From Arachidicoccus sp. (GTDB lineage: Bacteria > Bacteroidota > Bacteroidia > Chitinophagales > Chitinophagaceae): 64,000 bases of DNA. The translations under genes were made by a program, and so were the position numbers. The notes below the pieces were generated by a model. That model had not been told where the DNA came from and made no database searches. It saw only the letters and a list, made by a program, of their open reading frames with translations. The DNA lies in NCBI GenBank assembly GCA_028283605.1, contig JAPWKH010000030.1, positions 1 to 64,000 on the forward strand, given 5' to 3'. This document shows, one piece after another, positions 9,901 to 17,632 of this stretch (positions are counted from its first letter, which is position 1; every line of letters begins with the position of its first letter).

Positions 9901-10012
9901 TGGTTCTATAACCGATGAGGCTGATAACTAATACAGAATTTGAATCCGTAACATTTAGAGAAAACTTTCCGCTTTCATCAGTTATAGTGCCTCTTTTTGT
10001 ACCTTTTATCAT
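6959..10012 (-). CDS. SusC/RagA-type TonB-dependent transporter, main body (locus 2)
   Basis: 1017 residues are open from an internal ATG at 10012, but the natural gene begins upstream (see 9978-10508) and is split by a one-base shift. The body carries the end of the carboxypeptidase-like extension, the TonB-box region (TDIVVNTGYQSIPKERATGS), the plug (LQGVTNGLLFD, GITVRGKSTI, VLKDAAAASIWGSSAGNGVI) and a 22-strand barrel ending in the usual aromatic residue (LRVNF). A protein starting at 10012 would lack a signal peptide and could not reach the outer membrane, so the gene is probably inactive unless the shift is a sequencing error. Base composition is patchy: about 8.05-9.8 kb looks clearly more GC-rich than either flank. 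Confidence 0.85.
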   Translation of the reverse strand: MIKGTKRGTITDESGKFSLNVTDSNSVLVISLIGYRTKEVMINDEQFITVHLTQEIHELDQTDIVVNTGYQSIPKERATGSFTVVDNKLFNRAVGSDILTHLQGVTNGLLFDPKAGNANGITVRGKSTIYSGTSPLIVVDNFPYVGELSSLNPNDVESVTVLKDAAAASIWGSSAGNGVIVITTKKGKLNRKPKLSLTSNLTFGSKPDLYYQPQLSSAEYLEVDQYLFNKGYYNSNISTGYTTISPAVQIMLDRRNGVISTEDSASRMATLAGQDVRKDLNKYFYRNSVIQQYNLNVSGGGPTQSYYLSAGYDKNISSTVGSSNDRITLNANNSYNLLDSKLKIDANIAFNKSNTKDYKSLMPFSVDYPYEQFADTHGNALYVASRQGLNPAYTDTAGRGLLQPWGFSPLDELRKKYNRLTQSTTDIRVNTGITYKLFPFLYAAVNYQYYQTLYDQLNDYDQNSFYTRNRINSLAQINWSTGTVTRPIPLGDILNRSHSQTKSHYGRAQLNFDKTFLGKHSFTAIAGFEVRQDKTDYYANNVYGYDPNSATGTDVDYLTYFPYYYGYNMGRISSGISQSYSENRNRSYYGNIAYAYDGRYLLTGSLRRDESNLFGVSANQKGVPLGSIGIGWNADRERFYHVDWLSHLKLTATYGFNGLVNNSLSALLTSSYYGLNAWGSQAYSIVNPPNPSLRWEKVKNINLGVEFSLKDNVLSGTIEYYIKNGEDLIGTSPIAPQTGITSFTGNSANTKAHGWDFQLTSNNIRHKNFSWSSIFILNANKNKVMDYKVAAGSNYNIVSSLISPIVGYPINSLWAFRWAALDGEGNPQGYSNGALSKDYSGMVNNNDSTAIVFKGSATPTVFGSIRNTFRYRFIELSFNLLYKFGYYFKRSSISYSALFSGNYQQSDYALRWQKTDDERITNVPSLVYPSNSNRDIFYNQSESVVMKGDHIRLQDIRLAFDLDRRILPKTPFSDASIYLYANNLGILWRSNRYRLDPDVTSGIPSPRTFAIGLRVNF

Positions 10013-10508
10013 TACGGATACACCCGCTAACGGCTTGCCCCAATGAGTCTGTAATTTTTCCGGGGATTATTTGTAGGGGTGGCAAACTGATCGATGAATC
10101 CACAAGTGGCATATTGTGCGATGAGGGATATCTTTTTGGTTTTAACGCTACCGTGTTTTTAACGATACAGTAAGTGAACGGCTGGTTTTTCAAACAGATA
10201 TCCAATGCCTGTTGTATCGGCATATTGCGGATAGTCGCATCTACCGGATGTGCTTGTTGAATTCCGTTGTCCGGATAAATAAAGTAATACCCGGTTTGTT
10301 GCTCTATCTTTTTGAATAGAACCGTTAAACGCATGTTTTTTGCCCGGATATTGACCATCTGCGAAAAGCCCGTTGCGCTTACGTGTAAACAACCGAGGAA
10401 CACAAGTATTGCCGTCCATCTGATCATTCGCCATACTTTTGGTGTGAATAGTTTTGTTTTTTGCAGGGCACAGCAATCTGCCCTGCAAATTCTCAGCATA
10501 AATTGCAT
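9978..10508 (-). pseudogene. N-terminal fragment of the locus 2 SusC (signal peptide + STN), frameshifted
   Basis: 176 residues starting at the ATG ending at 10508. A basic N-terminus and a signal peptide (MIRWTAILVFLGCLHVSATG) precede an STN domain (VNIRAKNMRLTVLFKKIEQQ, then TGYYFIYPDNGI). The reading then reaches GKITDSLGQ and leaves frame. Removing one base from the four-C run at 10038-10041 joins it as DSLG-KPLAGVSVMIKG to the main body, as in the intact paralogue at 1-671. The pieces are therefore one gene broken by a single-base insertion. Confidence 0.85.
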
Positions 10509-10597
10509 AAATTTGCTTCAGGTTTTGGGTGAACAATTAGTATATCTATCTCATTGCCGGTAATCCGGCTATATTAAAAGCAAACCCGGACTTTATG

Positions 10598-10630
10598 CCG
10601 GAATTCCTCGCTACAGGATTCCGGTTTTTT
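10598..10630. promoter_or_regulatory. Hairpin between fecR and susC (locus 2)
   Basis: CCGGAATTCCT (10598-10608) pairs with AGGATTCCGG (10615-10624) with one bulged base, followed on the + strand by six T. Its place and form match the hairpin at 736-767 of locus 1. Confidence 0.55.
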
Positions 10631-10680
10631 AATCGGCGTATGCTTATATTTTACAATCCAATCATTCGCATTCTCCTTTA

Positions 10681-10917
10681 TTATTTTTGCTTATCCGACA
10701 CAATTAAAGTGCCGTCGTTGAATTCAAATTGCAACCCGTAAGATTCCAGCAACTTCACCACATCGGATAAATTAAGGCTTCTCGGAATAGTACCCGAAAG
10801 GCTTTCGTTGTGTATCTCGCCTTTAATTTGTACATCAATATTATACCAACGTGCTATCTGTTTCATTAATGATGTAATATCCTCGCTGTTCAGACGAATC
10901 AATCCCCTTTTTGCCAT
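10681..10917 (-). pseudogene. C-terminal fragment of the locus 2 FecR (DUF4974)
   Basis: 78 codons encoding GLIRLNSEDITSLMKQIARW followed by YNIDVQIKGEI and LLESYGLQFEFNDGTLIVS, the DUF4974 end of FecR. It overlaps the larger FecR frame in another phase. The two would join as AVAWQKG-LIRLNSEDI if the A5G4 tract (minus strand, 10904-10912) lost two bases or gained one. It has no start of its own that makes sense. Confidence 0.8.
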
Positions 10918-11822
10918 GCCACGGCATCTTCTGCATCGGAAAGGGTAACGATCTTCATTTCCCTGCGTTTATTTACCTGTGCCTGCTCGCCCGGCGTAAT
11001 CTTACTGTGATTTACGGCTATGCTGCCTTCCAGTAAAGTAGCTTTTATCAAAGGTTCATCTTCGTAAGCGGAAACATTAAAATGCGTACCTAAATCTGTT
11101 ATTTCCGCATTGCCCGCCGACACGATAAAAGATGTTTCCGCTTTATGCACTATTTCAAAATAAACTTCACCGGTTATTTCCACTTTTCTTTGTTTGCCGG
11201 AAAATGCAACAGGATAACGAATGGAAGAAGCCGCGTTCAGCCACGCCTTCGAACCGTCGGGCAGTACGAGCCTGTATTGTCTTCCTCTCGGTGTGGAAAG
11301 CGTGTTATAGGTTGTACTTGCATTATTGCCGGTTGCCTGCAGATAAGATAATTGCCCGTTCGTGTTATTGATTTGTGCATTTCCCTGCCGGGCAACAATC
11401 CCTTTTCCGGCGCTATCCAACGCAACAGAGCTTCCGTCAGCCAACGTAAGCACGGCGCCGTCATGCCCGGGCATTACCTGTTCCAAAGTGATCGTGTTTG
11501 CCGGTTGCCGGTGGGAAATAAAGTAAACTGATATTACAAAAGCAAACAATACGGCCGCAGCTGCCGGTATCCAAAAGTGGTATATACGGCTTTTCTTTTT
11601 AGGAGCATTAATAACAGCCTTATTTCGCATCTGTTTTTCTAACAACTTCCTGAAACTTTCCTCAATAAGCATTGTATTATCTGCTGCCTCGTCCAATAAT
11701 TCCGCGTCAAGAAAATCGACGGAATTGTACCATTGCAACAATTCCGCTTCTTCTTCCGGAGCAGCGCTTTTATCTGCAGCTTTATTCAATAAATAAATAA
11801 TCCTTTCCTTGTCAAATTGCAT
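10899..11822 (-). CDS. FecR-family anti-sigma factor, C-terminally truncated by frameshift (locus 2)
   Basis: About 307 residues from the ATG ending at 11822 (MQFDKERIIYLLNKAAD), chosen over an upstream in-frame start because FecR proteins normally begin this way. It shows one membrane helix (HFWIPAAAAVLFAFVISVYF) and a FecR domain (STPRGRQYRLVLPDGS, EITGEVYFEIV, LGTHFNVSAYE, ITPGEQAQV). It stops at AVAWQKGD because of a slip in the A5G4 tract; the missing DUF4974 domain follows in another frame. Without it, coupling to the SusC STN domain is probably lost. It is divergent from its likely sigma factor at 12019. Confidence 0.85.
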   Translation of the reverse strand: MQFDKERIIYLLNKAADKSAAPEEEAELLQWYNSVDFLDAELLDEAADNTMLIEESFRKLLEKQMRNKAVINAPKKKSRIYHFWIPAAAAVLFAFVISVYFISHRQPANTITLEQVMPGHDGAVLTLADGSSVALDSAGKGIVARQGNAQINNTNGQLSYLQATGNNASTTYNTLSTPRGRQYRLVLPDGSKAWLNAASSIRYPVAFSGKQRKVEITGEVYFEIVHKAETSFIVSAGNAEITDLGTHFNVSAYEDEPLIKATLLEGSIAVNHSKITPGEQAQVNKRREMKIVTLSDAEDAVAWQKGD

Positions 11823-12018
11823 GGCGAGAATGATTGCTATTACATATAGGCGTTTGGTATTCTCATTACCCTTAGCCGGAAGCAAAAAAAAATCAGAATT
11901 ATTTTCAGGAACAATTTTGGAAAAATCTCTTGGTTAATTTTTATTGATTTACGCAAAGAGGAATTGCCATAAAATTTTTCATTCACGGCTTTCTCATATT
12001 TTATGGATAAAAAATTTC

Positions 12019-12636
12019 ATGTACGTTTGTAATCATATAAATTTATTAACAATCCAGACTTTCGATTTAGATACCGATGTTTCCGAGTCGCTAATGCATT
12101 CATTCAGAGCAGGGGATGAAAATGCATTTGCTTCATTATATGCGTTATACTATGTTCGTATGGTAAATCATGCGCGGCGCAAGATAAATATCTTTTCCAT
12201 AGCGGAAGATCTTGTACACGATGTATTTATCTACTTGCATGAACACAGGGATATTCAAACAAATCCGGAGGCATATCTTTTTAAAGCATTAAGGAACAGG
12301 ATATACGATTATTGGCGGCACCAACTGGTTAAGGGGAGGGTAGAAGAAAGCTTGTTTCAGCAAATGACTCCCTATAGTGCAGATGAACTTACAGCATTGG
12401 AGTTATCCGAAGCGGAGGCAAATATTACTAATGCCATTAACCAGCTGCCCGAACAATGCAGAAAGGTATTCCTGATGAGCCGCAAGGATGAATTGACCTA
12501 TAAGGAAATAGCGGAACGCCTCGGCATCTCAGTTAAAACTGTTGAAGCGCATATATCCAAAGCTTTGAAATATTTACGTGAACATTTGGATTACCAATTG
12601 TTTTGGATCTTAGTGTTTGAGTGTTGGATGAGGTGA
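12019..12636 (+). CDS. RNA polymerase ECF sigma factor (locus 2, divergent)
   Basis: About 205 residues. Region 2: ENAFASLYALYYVRMVNHAR and AEDLVHDVFIYLHEH; region 4: AINQLPEQCRKVFLMSRKDE followed by LTYKEIAERLGISVKTVEAH. It belongs to the same Bacteroidota ECF family as the gene at 2090. The start is uncertain: ATG 12019 gives MYVCNHINLLTIQ; a TACGTTTG box at 12022-12029 could be a -7 element, which would move the start downstream. It is transcribed away from its presumed anti-sigma gene, not in the usual sigma-fecR-susC order. Confidence 0.88.
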   Translation: MYVCNHINLLTIQTFDLDTDVSESLMHSFRAGDENAFASLYALYYVRMVNHARRKINIFSIAEDLVHDVFIYLHEHRDIQTNPEAYLFKALRNRIYDYWRHQLVKGRVEESLFQQMTPYSADELTALELSEAEANITNAINQLPEQCRKVFLMSRKDELTYKEIAERLGISVKTVEAHISKALKYLREHLDYQLFWILVFECWMR

Positions 12637-13035
12637 ATGTAAAACAAGAACTGCATTTCTATGCAAATCCGAAAGATACATGAAAATGGCTCTATTTCTA
12701 CACCCAACCATTGTATCGTCAAAAGAAGGGCTGAACGGCGTCTATTGGGCATTTGTGCAAGGTTAAACATTTGTATTTCAATTGAACATTTGGACTAAAA
12801 ATACACCCTTCGGCAATCCCCCAACCGTTGCTCAGCCCGATATTAGAAAAAGTCAATGAATGACTGCCCACTTCATTCATGAAAGTCGTTCACTGACTTT
12901 TAGAAAAAATTATGCCGACAGACAATCATTCAGGCTTGCAACCGGTAGCTTTCATTTTTGGCTAAACTAAACGTTGATTCGGCTAAATATATTTTGAAAT
13001 TATTGCGGACTTTTGTAGAAATTAAAAAAGGTATT
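12637..13035. other. Gap with a long imperfect hairpin
   Basis: No gene is recognised. AAAAGTCAATGAATGACT (12848-12865) and AGTCGTTCACTGACTTTT (12884-12901) form an 18-bp stem with two mismatches and an 18-base loop. A stretch near 12780-12800 (TTGAACATTTGGACTAAA) resembles one at 16591-16610 (TTGAACTTTTGTACTAAA), both a short way upstream of transferable genes. Confidence 0.55.
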
Positions 13036-13443
13036 ATGAATCTCGTTTCAATCAGAATAATTACGGCTAACGTTAAAAACTTAGTAACGTTTTACGAGCA
13101 CATCACAGGTTTATCTGCAATTCAATACACGCCCGATTTTGCCGAACTGAAAATGCAATCAACAACTTTGGCAATCGGGAGTACAAATACTTTGCAATTC
13201 TTTGGTGGTGATAAAGTTGCACAAGCAGCACAAAATCGTACTGCCATAATAGAGTTTAGAGTGAAAGACGTTGATGAAGAATATAATAAATTGGCAGAAT
13301 TTATTCAGCCATATATAGTGCAAAAACCTACACTAATGCCTTGGGGAAATAAGTCGCTTTTGTTTCGTGACCCTGATGAAAATCTTGTCAATTTCTTCAC
13401 GCCTGCAACCCAAGAAGCAATCAAAAAGTTTGATAGTGCTTAA
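13036..13443 (+). CDS. VOC-family (glyoxalase-like) protein
   Basis: 135 residues from ATG 13036, preceded by an A/G-rich stretch (AAAAAAGG) and preferred over a TTG at 12958. The fold motifs are typical of the vicinal-oxygen-chelate superfamily: SIRIITANVKNLVTFYEHIT at the start, IEFRVKDVDEEYNKL in the middle and LLFRDPDENLVNFFTP at the end. Such small VOC proteins are often drug- or electrophile-handling enzymes or binding proteins; the substrate is not readable. It lies 17 bp before an AraC regulator on the same strand and probably forms a two-gene unit with it. Confidence 0.85.
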   Translation: MNLVSIRIITANVKNLVTFYEHITGLSAIQYTPDFAELKMQSTTLAIGSTNTLQFFGGDKVAQAAQNRTAIIEFRVKDVDEEYNKLAEFIQPYIVQKPTLMPWGNKSLLFRDPDENLVNFFTPATQEAIKKFDSA

Positions 13444-13460
13444 TTTGAAAAACTAAACAA

Positions 13461-14384
13461 ATGCAAGCTAAACAACCATTTCGTGTAAAATCTATCTACG
13501 AATTTCATCAATTGCGAAATTTGCCGAAACCGGAACATCCTCTAATTAGCGTGATAAATCTGGAAGATGTACCGAAATTTCCTGAAAATATTTCAAGTTT
13601 GGTGCTTGACTTTTATTCTGTTTCATTTAAAGAAAATTTTACAGGCACATTCAAATACGGGCAGCAGGAATATGACTTTAACGAAGGCACCATGTTTTTT
13701 ATGGCCCCCAATCAGGTTTTCAGAATCGAGCACAATCCGAATGAAACAGCAAAACAATTAGGGTGGAAATGGCTTTTGCTTATTCATCCTGATTTTTTTT
13801 GGAATACATCACTTGCGAAAACGATTAAACAATATGAGTTCTTTGATTATTCTGCCAATGAAGCCTTGTTTCTTTCAGAAAAAGAAGAAGCAACAATTGA
13901 CGGAATTATCGCGAACATTCAGCAAGAATACCATGCTAACATTGACAAATTCAGCAAGAAAATTATTATCACACATCTTGAAAATTTGCTTAGCTATTCA
14001 GATAGATTTTACAATCGTCAATTTATTACACGTGAGAAAGCCAATCATAAAATTTTGGAACGTTTAGAAAAGTTGCTTTCCGGTTATTTTAACAGTAATG
14101 ATTTAATATCACAAGGATTACCTACTGTTCAACACATTGCAGAAGAATTAAATGTTTCGCCTAATTATTTAGGCAGTTTGCTAAAAGTTTTAACAGGACA
14201 AACGACACAGCAACACATCCACGACAAACTAATAGAAAAAGCAAAAGAGAAATTATCTACAACCAATTTGACAGTTAGCGAAATTGCTTACGAGTTGGGC
14301 TTTGAACACCTGCAATCATTCAGCAAACTTTTTAAAACCAAGACACAACTTTCACCTTTACAATTCAGACATTCGTTCAACTGA
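13461..14384 (+). CDS. AraC-family transcriptional regulator
   Basis: 307 residues. The N-terminal cupin-like sensor part (GTFKYGQQEYDFNEGTMFFM, then APNQVFRIEH) is followed by a C-terminal AraC DNA-binding domain with two helix-turn-helix units: TVQHIAEELNVSPNYLGSLL and LTVSEIAYELGFEHLQSFSK, then LFKTKTQLSPLQFR. It likely regulates itself and the adjacent VOC gene. Intact. Confidence 0.92.
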   Translation: MQAKQPFRVKSIYEFHQLRNLPKPEHPLISVINLEDVPKFPENISSLVLDFYSVSFKENFTGTFKYGQQEYDFNEGTMFFMAPNQVFRIEHNPNETAKQLGWKWLLLIHPDFFWNTSLAKTIKQYEFFDYSANEALFLSEKEEATIDGIIANIQQEYHANIDKFSKKIIITHLENLLSYSDRFYNRQFITREKANHKILERLEKLLSGYFNSNDLISQGLPTVQHIAEELNVSPNYLGSLLKVLTGQTTQQHIHDKLIEKAKEKLSTTNLTVSEIAYELGFEHLQSFSKLFKTKTQLSPLQFRHSFN

Positions 14385-14539
14385 CAGACACATTGACACT
14401 ATAATGGATAAAAATTATTCGGCATGAATCTTCTTCAATAAATTATGTACCTTTTATTCTCATTGATTTCACCGAGACTGTGGGTATCGAATTCATAGAT
14501 ATTGCTGAAATGTCTTACAAATAGAGCCCGAGATTGTAT

Positions 14540-14873
14540 ATGTCTAAACGCTCCGATATTTTATTGGCGGAAGATATTTTCCAAAGTGCGGGAAAAATAC
14601 TTACTTATACAGAGAGCCTTTCGTTTGAAGATTTTATCAAAGACGATAAAACCGTGGATGCCGTTATCCAAAATTTTGAAATTATCGGGGAAGCGGCAAA
14701 CAGGCTTTCAGAACCGTTTAAAGAGAAACATACCAATATAGATTGGCATAGGATAAGAGATTTTCAATAATAGGATTGTACATGATTATTGCGGTATTGA
14801 TTTTTCCATTGTATGGCAAATAATAGAACACTATCTGCCTATTACGATTGAGTTATTAGAGAAAATTGTATGA
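14540..14873 (+). pseudogene. HepT-like (DUF86) toxin gene, frameshifted
   Basis: Start ATG 14540. The first frame gives SKRSDILLAEDIFQSAGKIL, VDAVIQNFEIIGEAANRLSE and NIDWHRIRDF, then a stop at 14768-14770. The rest of the family signature follows in another frame after a one-base slip: NRIVHDYCGIDFSIVWQIIE, HYLPITIELLEKIV, stop at 14873. The RxxxHxY-type motif (RIVHDY), active in HepT RNases of the MNT/HepT toxin-antitoxin family, lies beyond the shift. No MntA nucleotidyltransferase partner is recognisable upstream, so the system looks dead and orphaned. The following gap to 15123 holds only a short CGCAGAATCCGCGATGAAT-type stretch. Confidence 0.8.
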
Positions 14874-15123
14874 TACTCGCTATTCGGAATTTGTAATCAC
14901 GTATTTCAAAATAAACAAATACAAAACACAGCTATAGCAATGTTGCTTTTGAGAAGCAGCGTTTGCGCAGGAAATGTTTCACGCAGAATCCGCGATGAAT
15001 AGAGTAATTGAGATTGAATTTTTTTATATGAAAAATGGTTGATCGATTTATAAAATCGAGGAGGCTGTTTATGGGAAATAATTATAGCTAATATGTATTG
15101 GTGCTTTGTATTAATTTTGGTGC

Positions 15124-15624
15124 ATGAAAACAAAATCACCATCTTTGCTGCTTCATATCCGCGATTGGCTGGCATTGCCTTTTGTAGTTACCGTTATTAT
15201 ACCTTATTTGCTATACAGGATAGGCATTCATATAGTGCATGCGCAGCCTTTATGGATGCGTATTGTCGGTGCAGTATTATATCTGCTTGGCTTGTCTATG
15301 CAGTTATACACTACTATCTTGTTTTTTAAATATGCACAAGGAACACTTGCTCCCTGGCAGCCTACACAAAAACTGGTTATCCGAGGGCCATATCTCTATT
15401 GCAGAAACCCCATGATCACGGGTGTACTGTTTATGCTTTTTGGCGAGGGTGTTTTCTTCAATGCGCTTGCCATACTTATTTGGGGCTGTATCTTTTTTGT
15501 GATGAATACTTTTTTCTTCATTTTCAAAGAAGAGCCGGATATGCTTGCAAGGTTTGGCGAATCGTACGCCCTTTACAAAAAGCATGTACCGCGTTGGCTT
15601 CCACGGCTAACTCCTTATAAATAA
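15124..15624 (+). CDS. Isoprenylcysteine carboxyl methyltransferase-like membrane protein
   Basis: 166 residues, multi-spanning, with hydrophobic segments at about 17-33, 45-70, 95-120 and 121-135. The cytoplasmic signature of the ICMT/PEMT family is clear: LVIRGPYLYCRNPMITGVLF and EEPDMLARFGESYALYKKHV, followed by PRWLPR. Such proteins bind S-adenosylmethionine and methylate lipid-like or protein carboxyl substrates; in bacteria the substrate is usually unknown. Start ATG 15124. No obvious operon partner. Confidence 0.85.
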   Translation: MKTKSPSLLLHIRDWLALPFVVTVIIPYLLYRIGIHIVHAQPLWMRIVGAVLYLLGLSMQLYTTILFFKYAQGTLAPWQPTQKLVIRGPYLYCRNPMITGVLFMLFGEGVFFNALAILIWGCIFFVMNTFFFIFKEEPDMLARFGESYALYKKHVPRWLPRLTPYK

Positions 15625-15743
15625 TTAGAAAATTAGCCGTTTATATATGGGAAATACCCGTAGTTAAAGTTTTGGCAGAATTGATTAATTTATTCCACGC
15701 TTTTCCAGCGTTCTAATTTTGCATCAACAAAAAGTTTAGAATA

Positions 15744-16508
15744 ATGGCAAAAACAATTTTTATTACAGGAGCTTCTTCAGGAATGGGAAAGGCTACAGCA
15801 AAATTATTTCAGGCAAAAGGATGGAATGTCATCGCGACAATGCGAAATCCTGCAAAGGAAACGGAATTAACAGAACTCGAAAATGTAACTGTTCTACCAT
15901 TGGACGTTACAAATCCCGAACAATAAAATCCATCGTAGAAAAAGCAATTTCATTTGGACAAGTTGATGTAGTTGTAAACAACGCAGCATTCGAATTGAGG
16001 GCCATTGGAAGGAACTGCAGACAACGAAATCCAACGCATTTTAGATACCAACATTTTAGGCGTATTTCGTACAACAGAGGAGTTTCTTCCACATTTCAGA
16101 GAAAAAAAAAAGAGGGTGTCTTCTTTACCGTTGGTCAACCGAAGCCAGGATTGATTGCCATTTCCCTCTTCCTGGGCAGTGATGCGTACCAACGTGCAAA
16201 AAATAAAATAGAACAACTGTCAACCGAAATAGAAAGATGGAAAGACGTTTCATTTTCGACCGACACTAAATCTTGAAAATTAAAACGTTTACCGGGACCG
16301 ACAAATACAGGAAATGATTAATGCGGAAGAAATGGTTAATAAATTGTAACCAGTTGAAATTGCTGCAGAAGTAATTTATGAAGCAGCCACAGACGGTAAA
16401 AATCAACTACGCTATTTAGCAGGGGACATTGCAAATAAAAATTATGCGAAACGTATCAAGTTAGGTGCAGATGAATTTCACAAAGAATTAGAAAAGTCAG
16501 CTCTTTAG
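15744..16508 (+). pseudogene. Short-chain dehydrogenase/reductase, decayed
   Basis: It begins as a good SDR (MAKTIFITGASSGMGKATAK, then LFQAKGWNVIATMRNP), including the TGASSGMG cofactor loop, and stops at 15926. The next pieces lie in other frames: IVEKAISFGQVDVVVNNAAF, RILDTNILGVFRTTEEFLPH, and at the end PVEIAAEVIYEAATDGKNQL and LGADEFHKELEKSAL before TAG 16508. The catalytic YxxxK part is replaced by about 50 codons (GVFFTVGQPKPGLIAISLFL through ERWKDVSFSTDTKS) that do not fit its paralogue. At least three frame changes make it non-functional. An intact relative lies at 23593. Confidence 0.85.
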
Positions 16509-16774
16509 AAACGAATAGATAAAAAGAATAGTATGGCTACCGACCGTCAAAAATCGCAAAGCTCATTCAAAAAAATTTTACAACTATATTGAACTTTTGT
16601 ACTAAATTTGAACTGAATTAACACTATTCCCGCCAAAACGCCAAGCCTCGAGACCCATTGAAGCAATGCCAACCAACTACCGTAGTATATCCGCCGAAAG
16701 ACAAAATTCAGCAAGTTTCGGATTTTATGCCAGCAATATAGTGTCGATATTTGCACTATAAAATTCAAGAAACG

Positions 16775-17623
16775 ATGAACGAGCAAGAACATATAAATTA
16801 CGACCGAATTGCCGAAGCGATTGAATATATAAAAATCAACTTCAAAGAACAACCCAATCTTGACGAAATCGCTGAAAAAGTGCATTTAAGTCCTTTTCAT
16901 TTCCAGCGTTTGTTTAGCGAATGGGCAGGCACAACACCCAAAAAATTTTTGCAATACATCAGCATTGAACACGCAAAAAAATTATTGTCGGACAAACAAG
17001 CCACACTTTTTGACACTGCTTTTGAAACGGGGCTTTCAGGCACAGGACGGCTCCACGACCTTTTCGTCAACATTGAGGGAATGACGCCAGCCGAATACAA
17101 AAATGGCGGCAAAAATCTCTCCGTCAATTACAGCTTTGCCGAAAGTCCATTTGGCAATCTAATTGTAGCTTCCACACCGAAAGGCGTTTGCTATATGGCT
17201 TTTGAAGACGATGAAGCAGAAGCCGTTAACAACCTTACGAAAAAATTTCCCAACGCAACCTTTCAGCGAAAATTAGATTTAATACAACAAAGTGCGTTGT
17301 TCATTTTTCAAAATGATTGGAGCAAATTACCCCAAATTAAATTGCATTTAAAGGGTACGGATTTTCAGGTAAAAGTGTGGGAAACACTTCTGAAAATACC
17401 CATGGGGCAACTTTCTACTTATGGAAACATTGCGGAAAAGATCGGAAATCCAAATGCTTCAAGAGCAGTAGGTACTGCTTTAGGAAGCAATCCCGTGGCA
17501 TTTCTTATTCCTTGTCATCGCGTGATACAATCTTCAGGAAATGTAGGTGGCTATATGTGGGGCGAAACGCGTAAAACCGCCATCATAGGTTGGGAAGGCG
17601 CAAGAACAAATTCAGAAATCTAA
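16775..17623 (+). CDS. AraC / O6-methylguanine-DNA methyltransferase fusion (Ada without its N-terminal domain)
   Basis: 282 residues from ATG 16775, chosen over a TTG at 16751. Residues 1-100 are an AraC-type DNA-binding domain (NLDEIAEKVHLSPFHFQRLF, then SEWAGTTPKKFLQYI). The C-terminal half is a methyltransferase domain with the acceptor cysteine C247 in IPCHRVI, preceded by SRAVGTALGSNPVAFL and GQLSTYGNIAEKIGNPNASR. Classical Ada also has an N-terminal methylphosphotriester-sensing metal domain; here that domain is missing and a stand-alone version is encoded two genes downstream. It should repair O6-alkylguanine and may regulate the cluster. Ten bp separate it from the next gene. Confidence 0.93.
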   Translation: MNEQEHINYDRIAEAIEYIKINFKEQPNLDEIAEKVHLSPFHFQRLFSEWAGTTPKKFLQYISIEHAKKLLSDKQATLFDTAFETGLSGTGRLHDLFVNIEGMTPAEYKNGGKNLSVNYSFAESPFGNLIVASTPKGVCYMAFEDDEAEAVNNLTKKFPNATFQRKLDLIQQSALFIFQNDWSKLPQIKLHLKGTDFQVKVWETLLKIPMGQLSTYGNIAEKIGNPNASRAVGTALGSNPVAFLIPCHRVIQSSGNVGGYMWGETRKTAIIGWEGARTNSEI

Positions 17624-17632
17624 GACAAAATT

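Noticed and set aside
12958-13035. TTG start 78 bases upstream of the VOC gene
   Set aside because: ATG 13036 is followed directly by the first beta strand of the domain and preceded by an A/G-rich ribosome-site-like stretch.
14400-14539. Possible MntA antitoxin upstream of the HepT remnant
   Set aside because: No nucleotidyltransferase GSxxxG...DxD motif can be read in any frame in this stretch.
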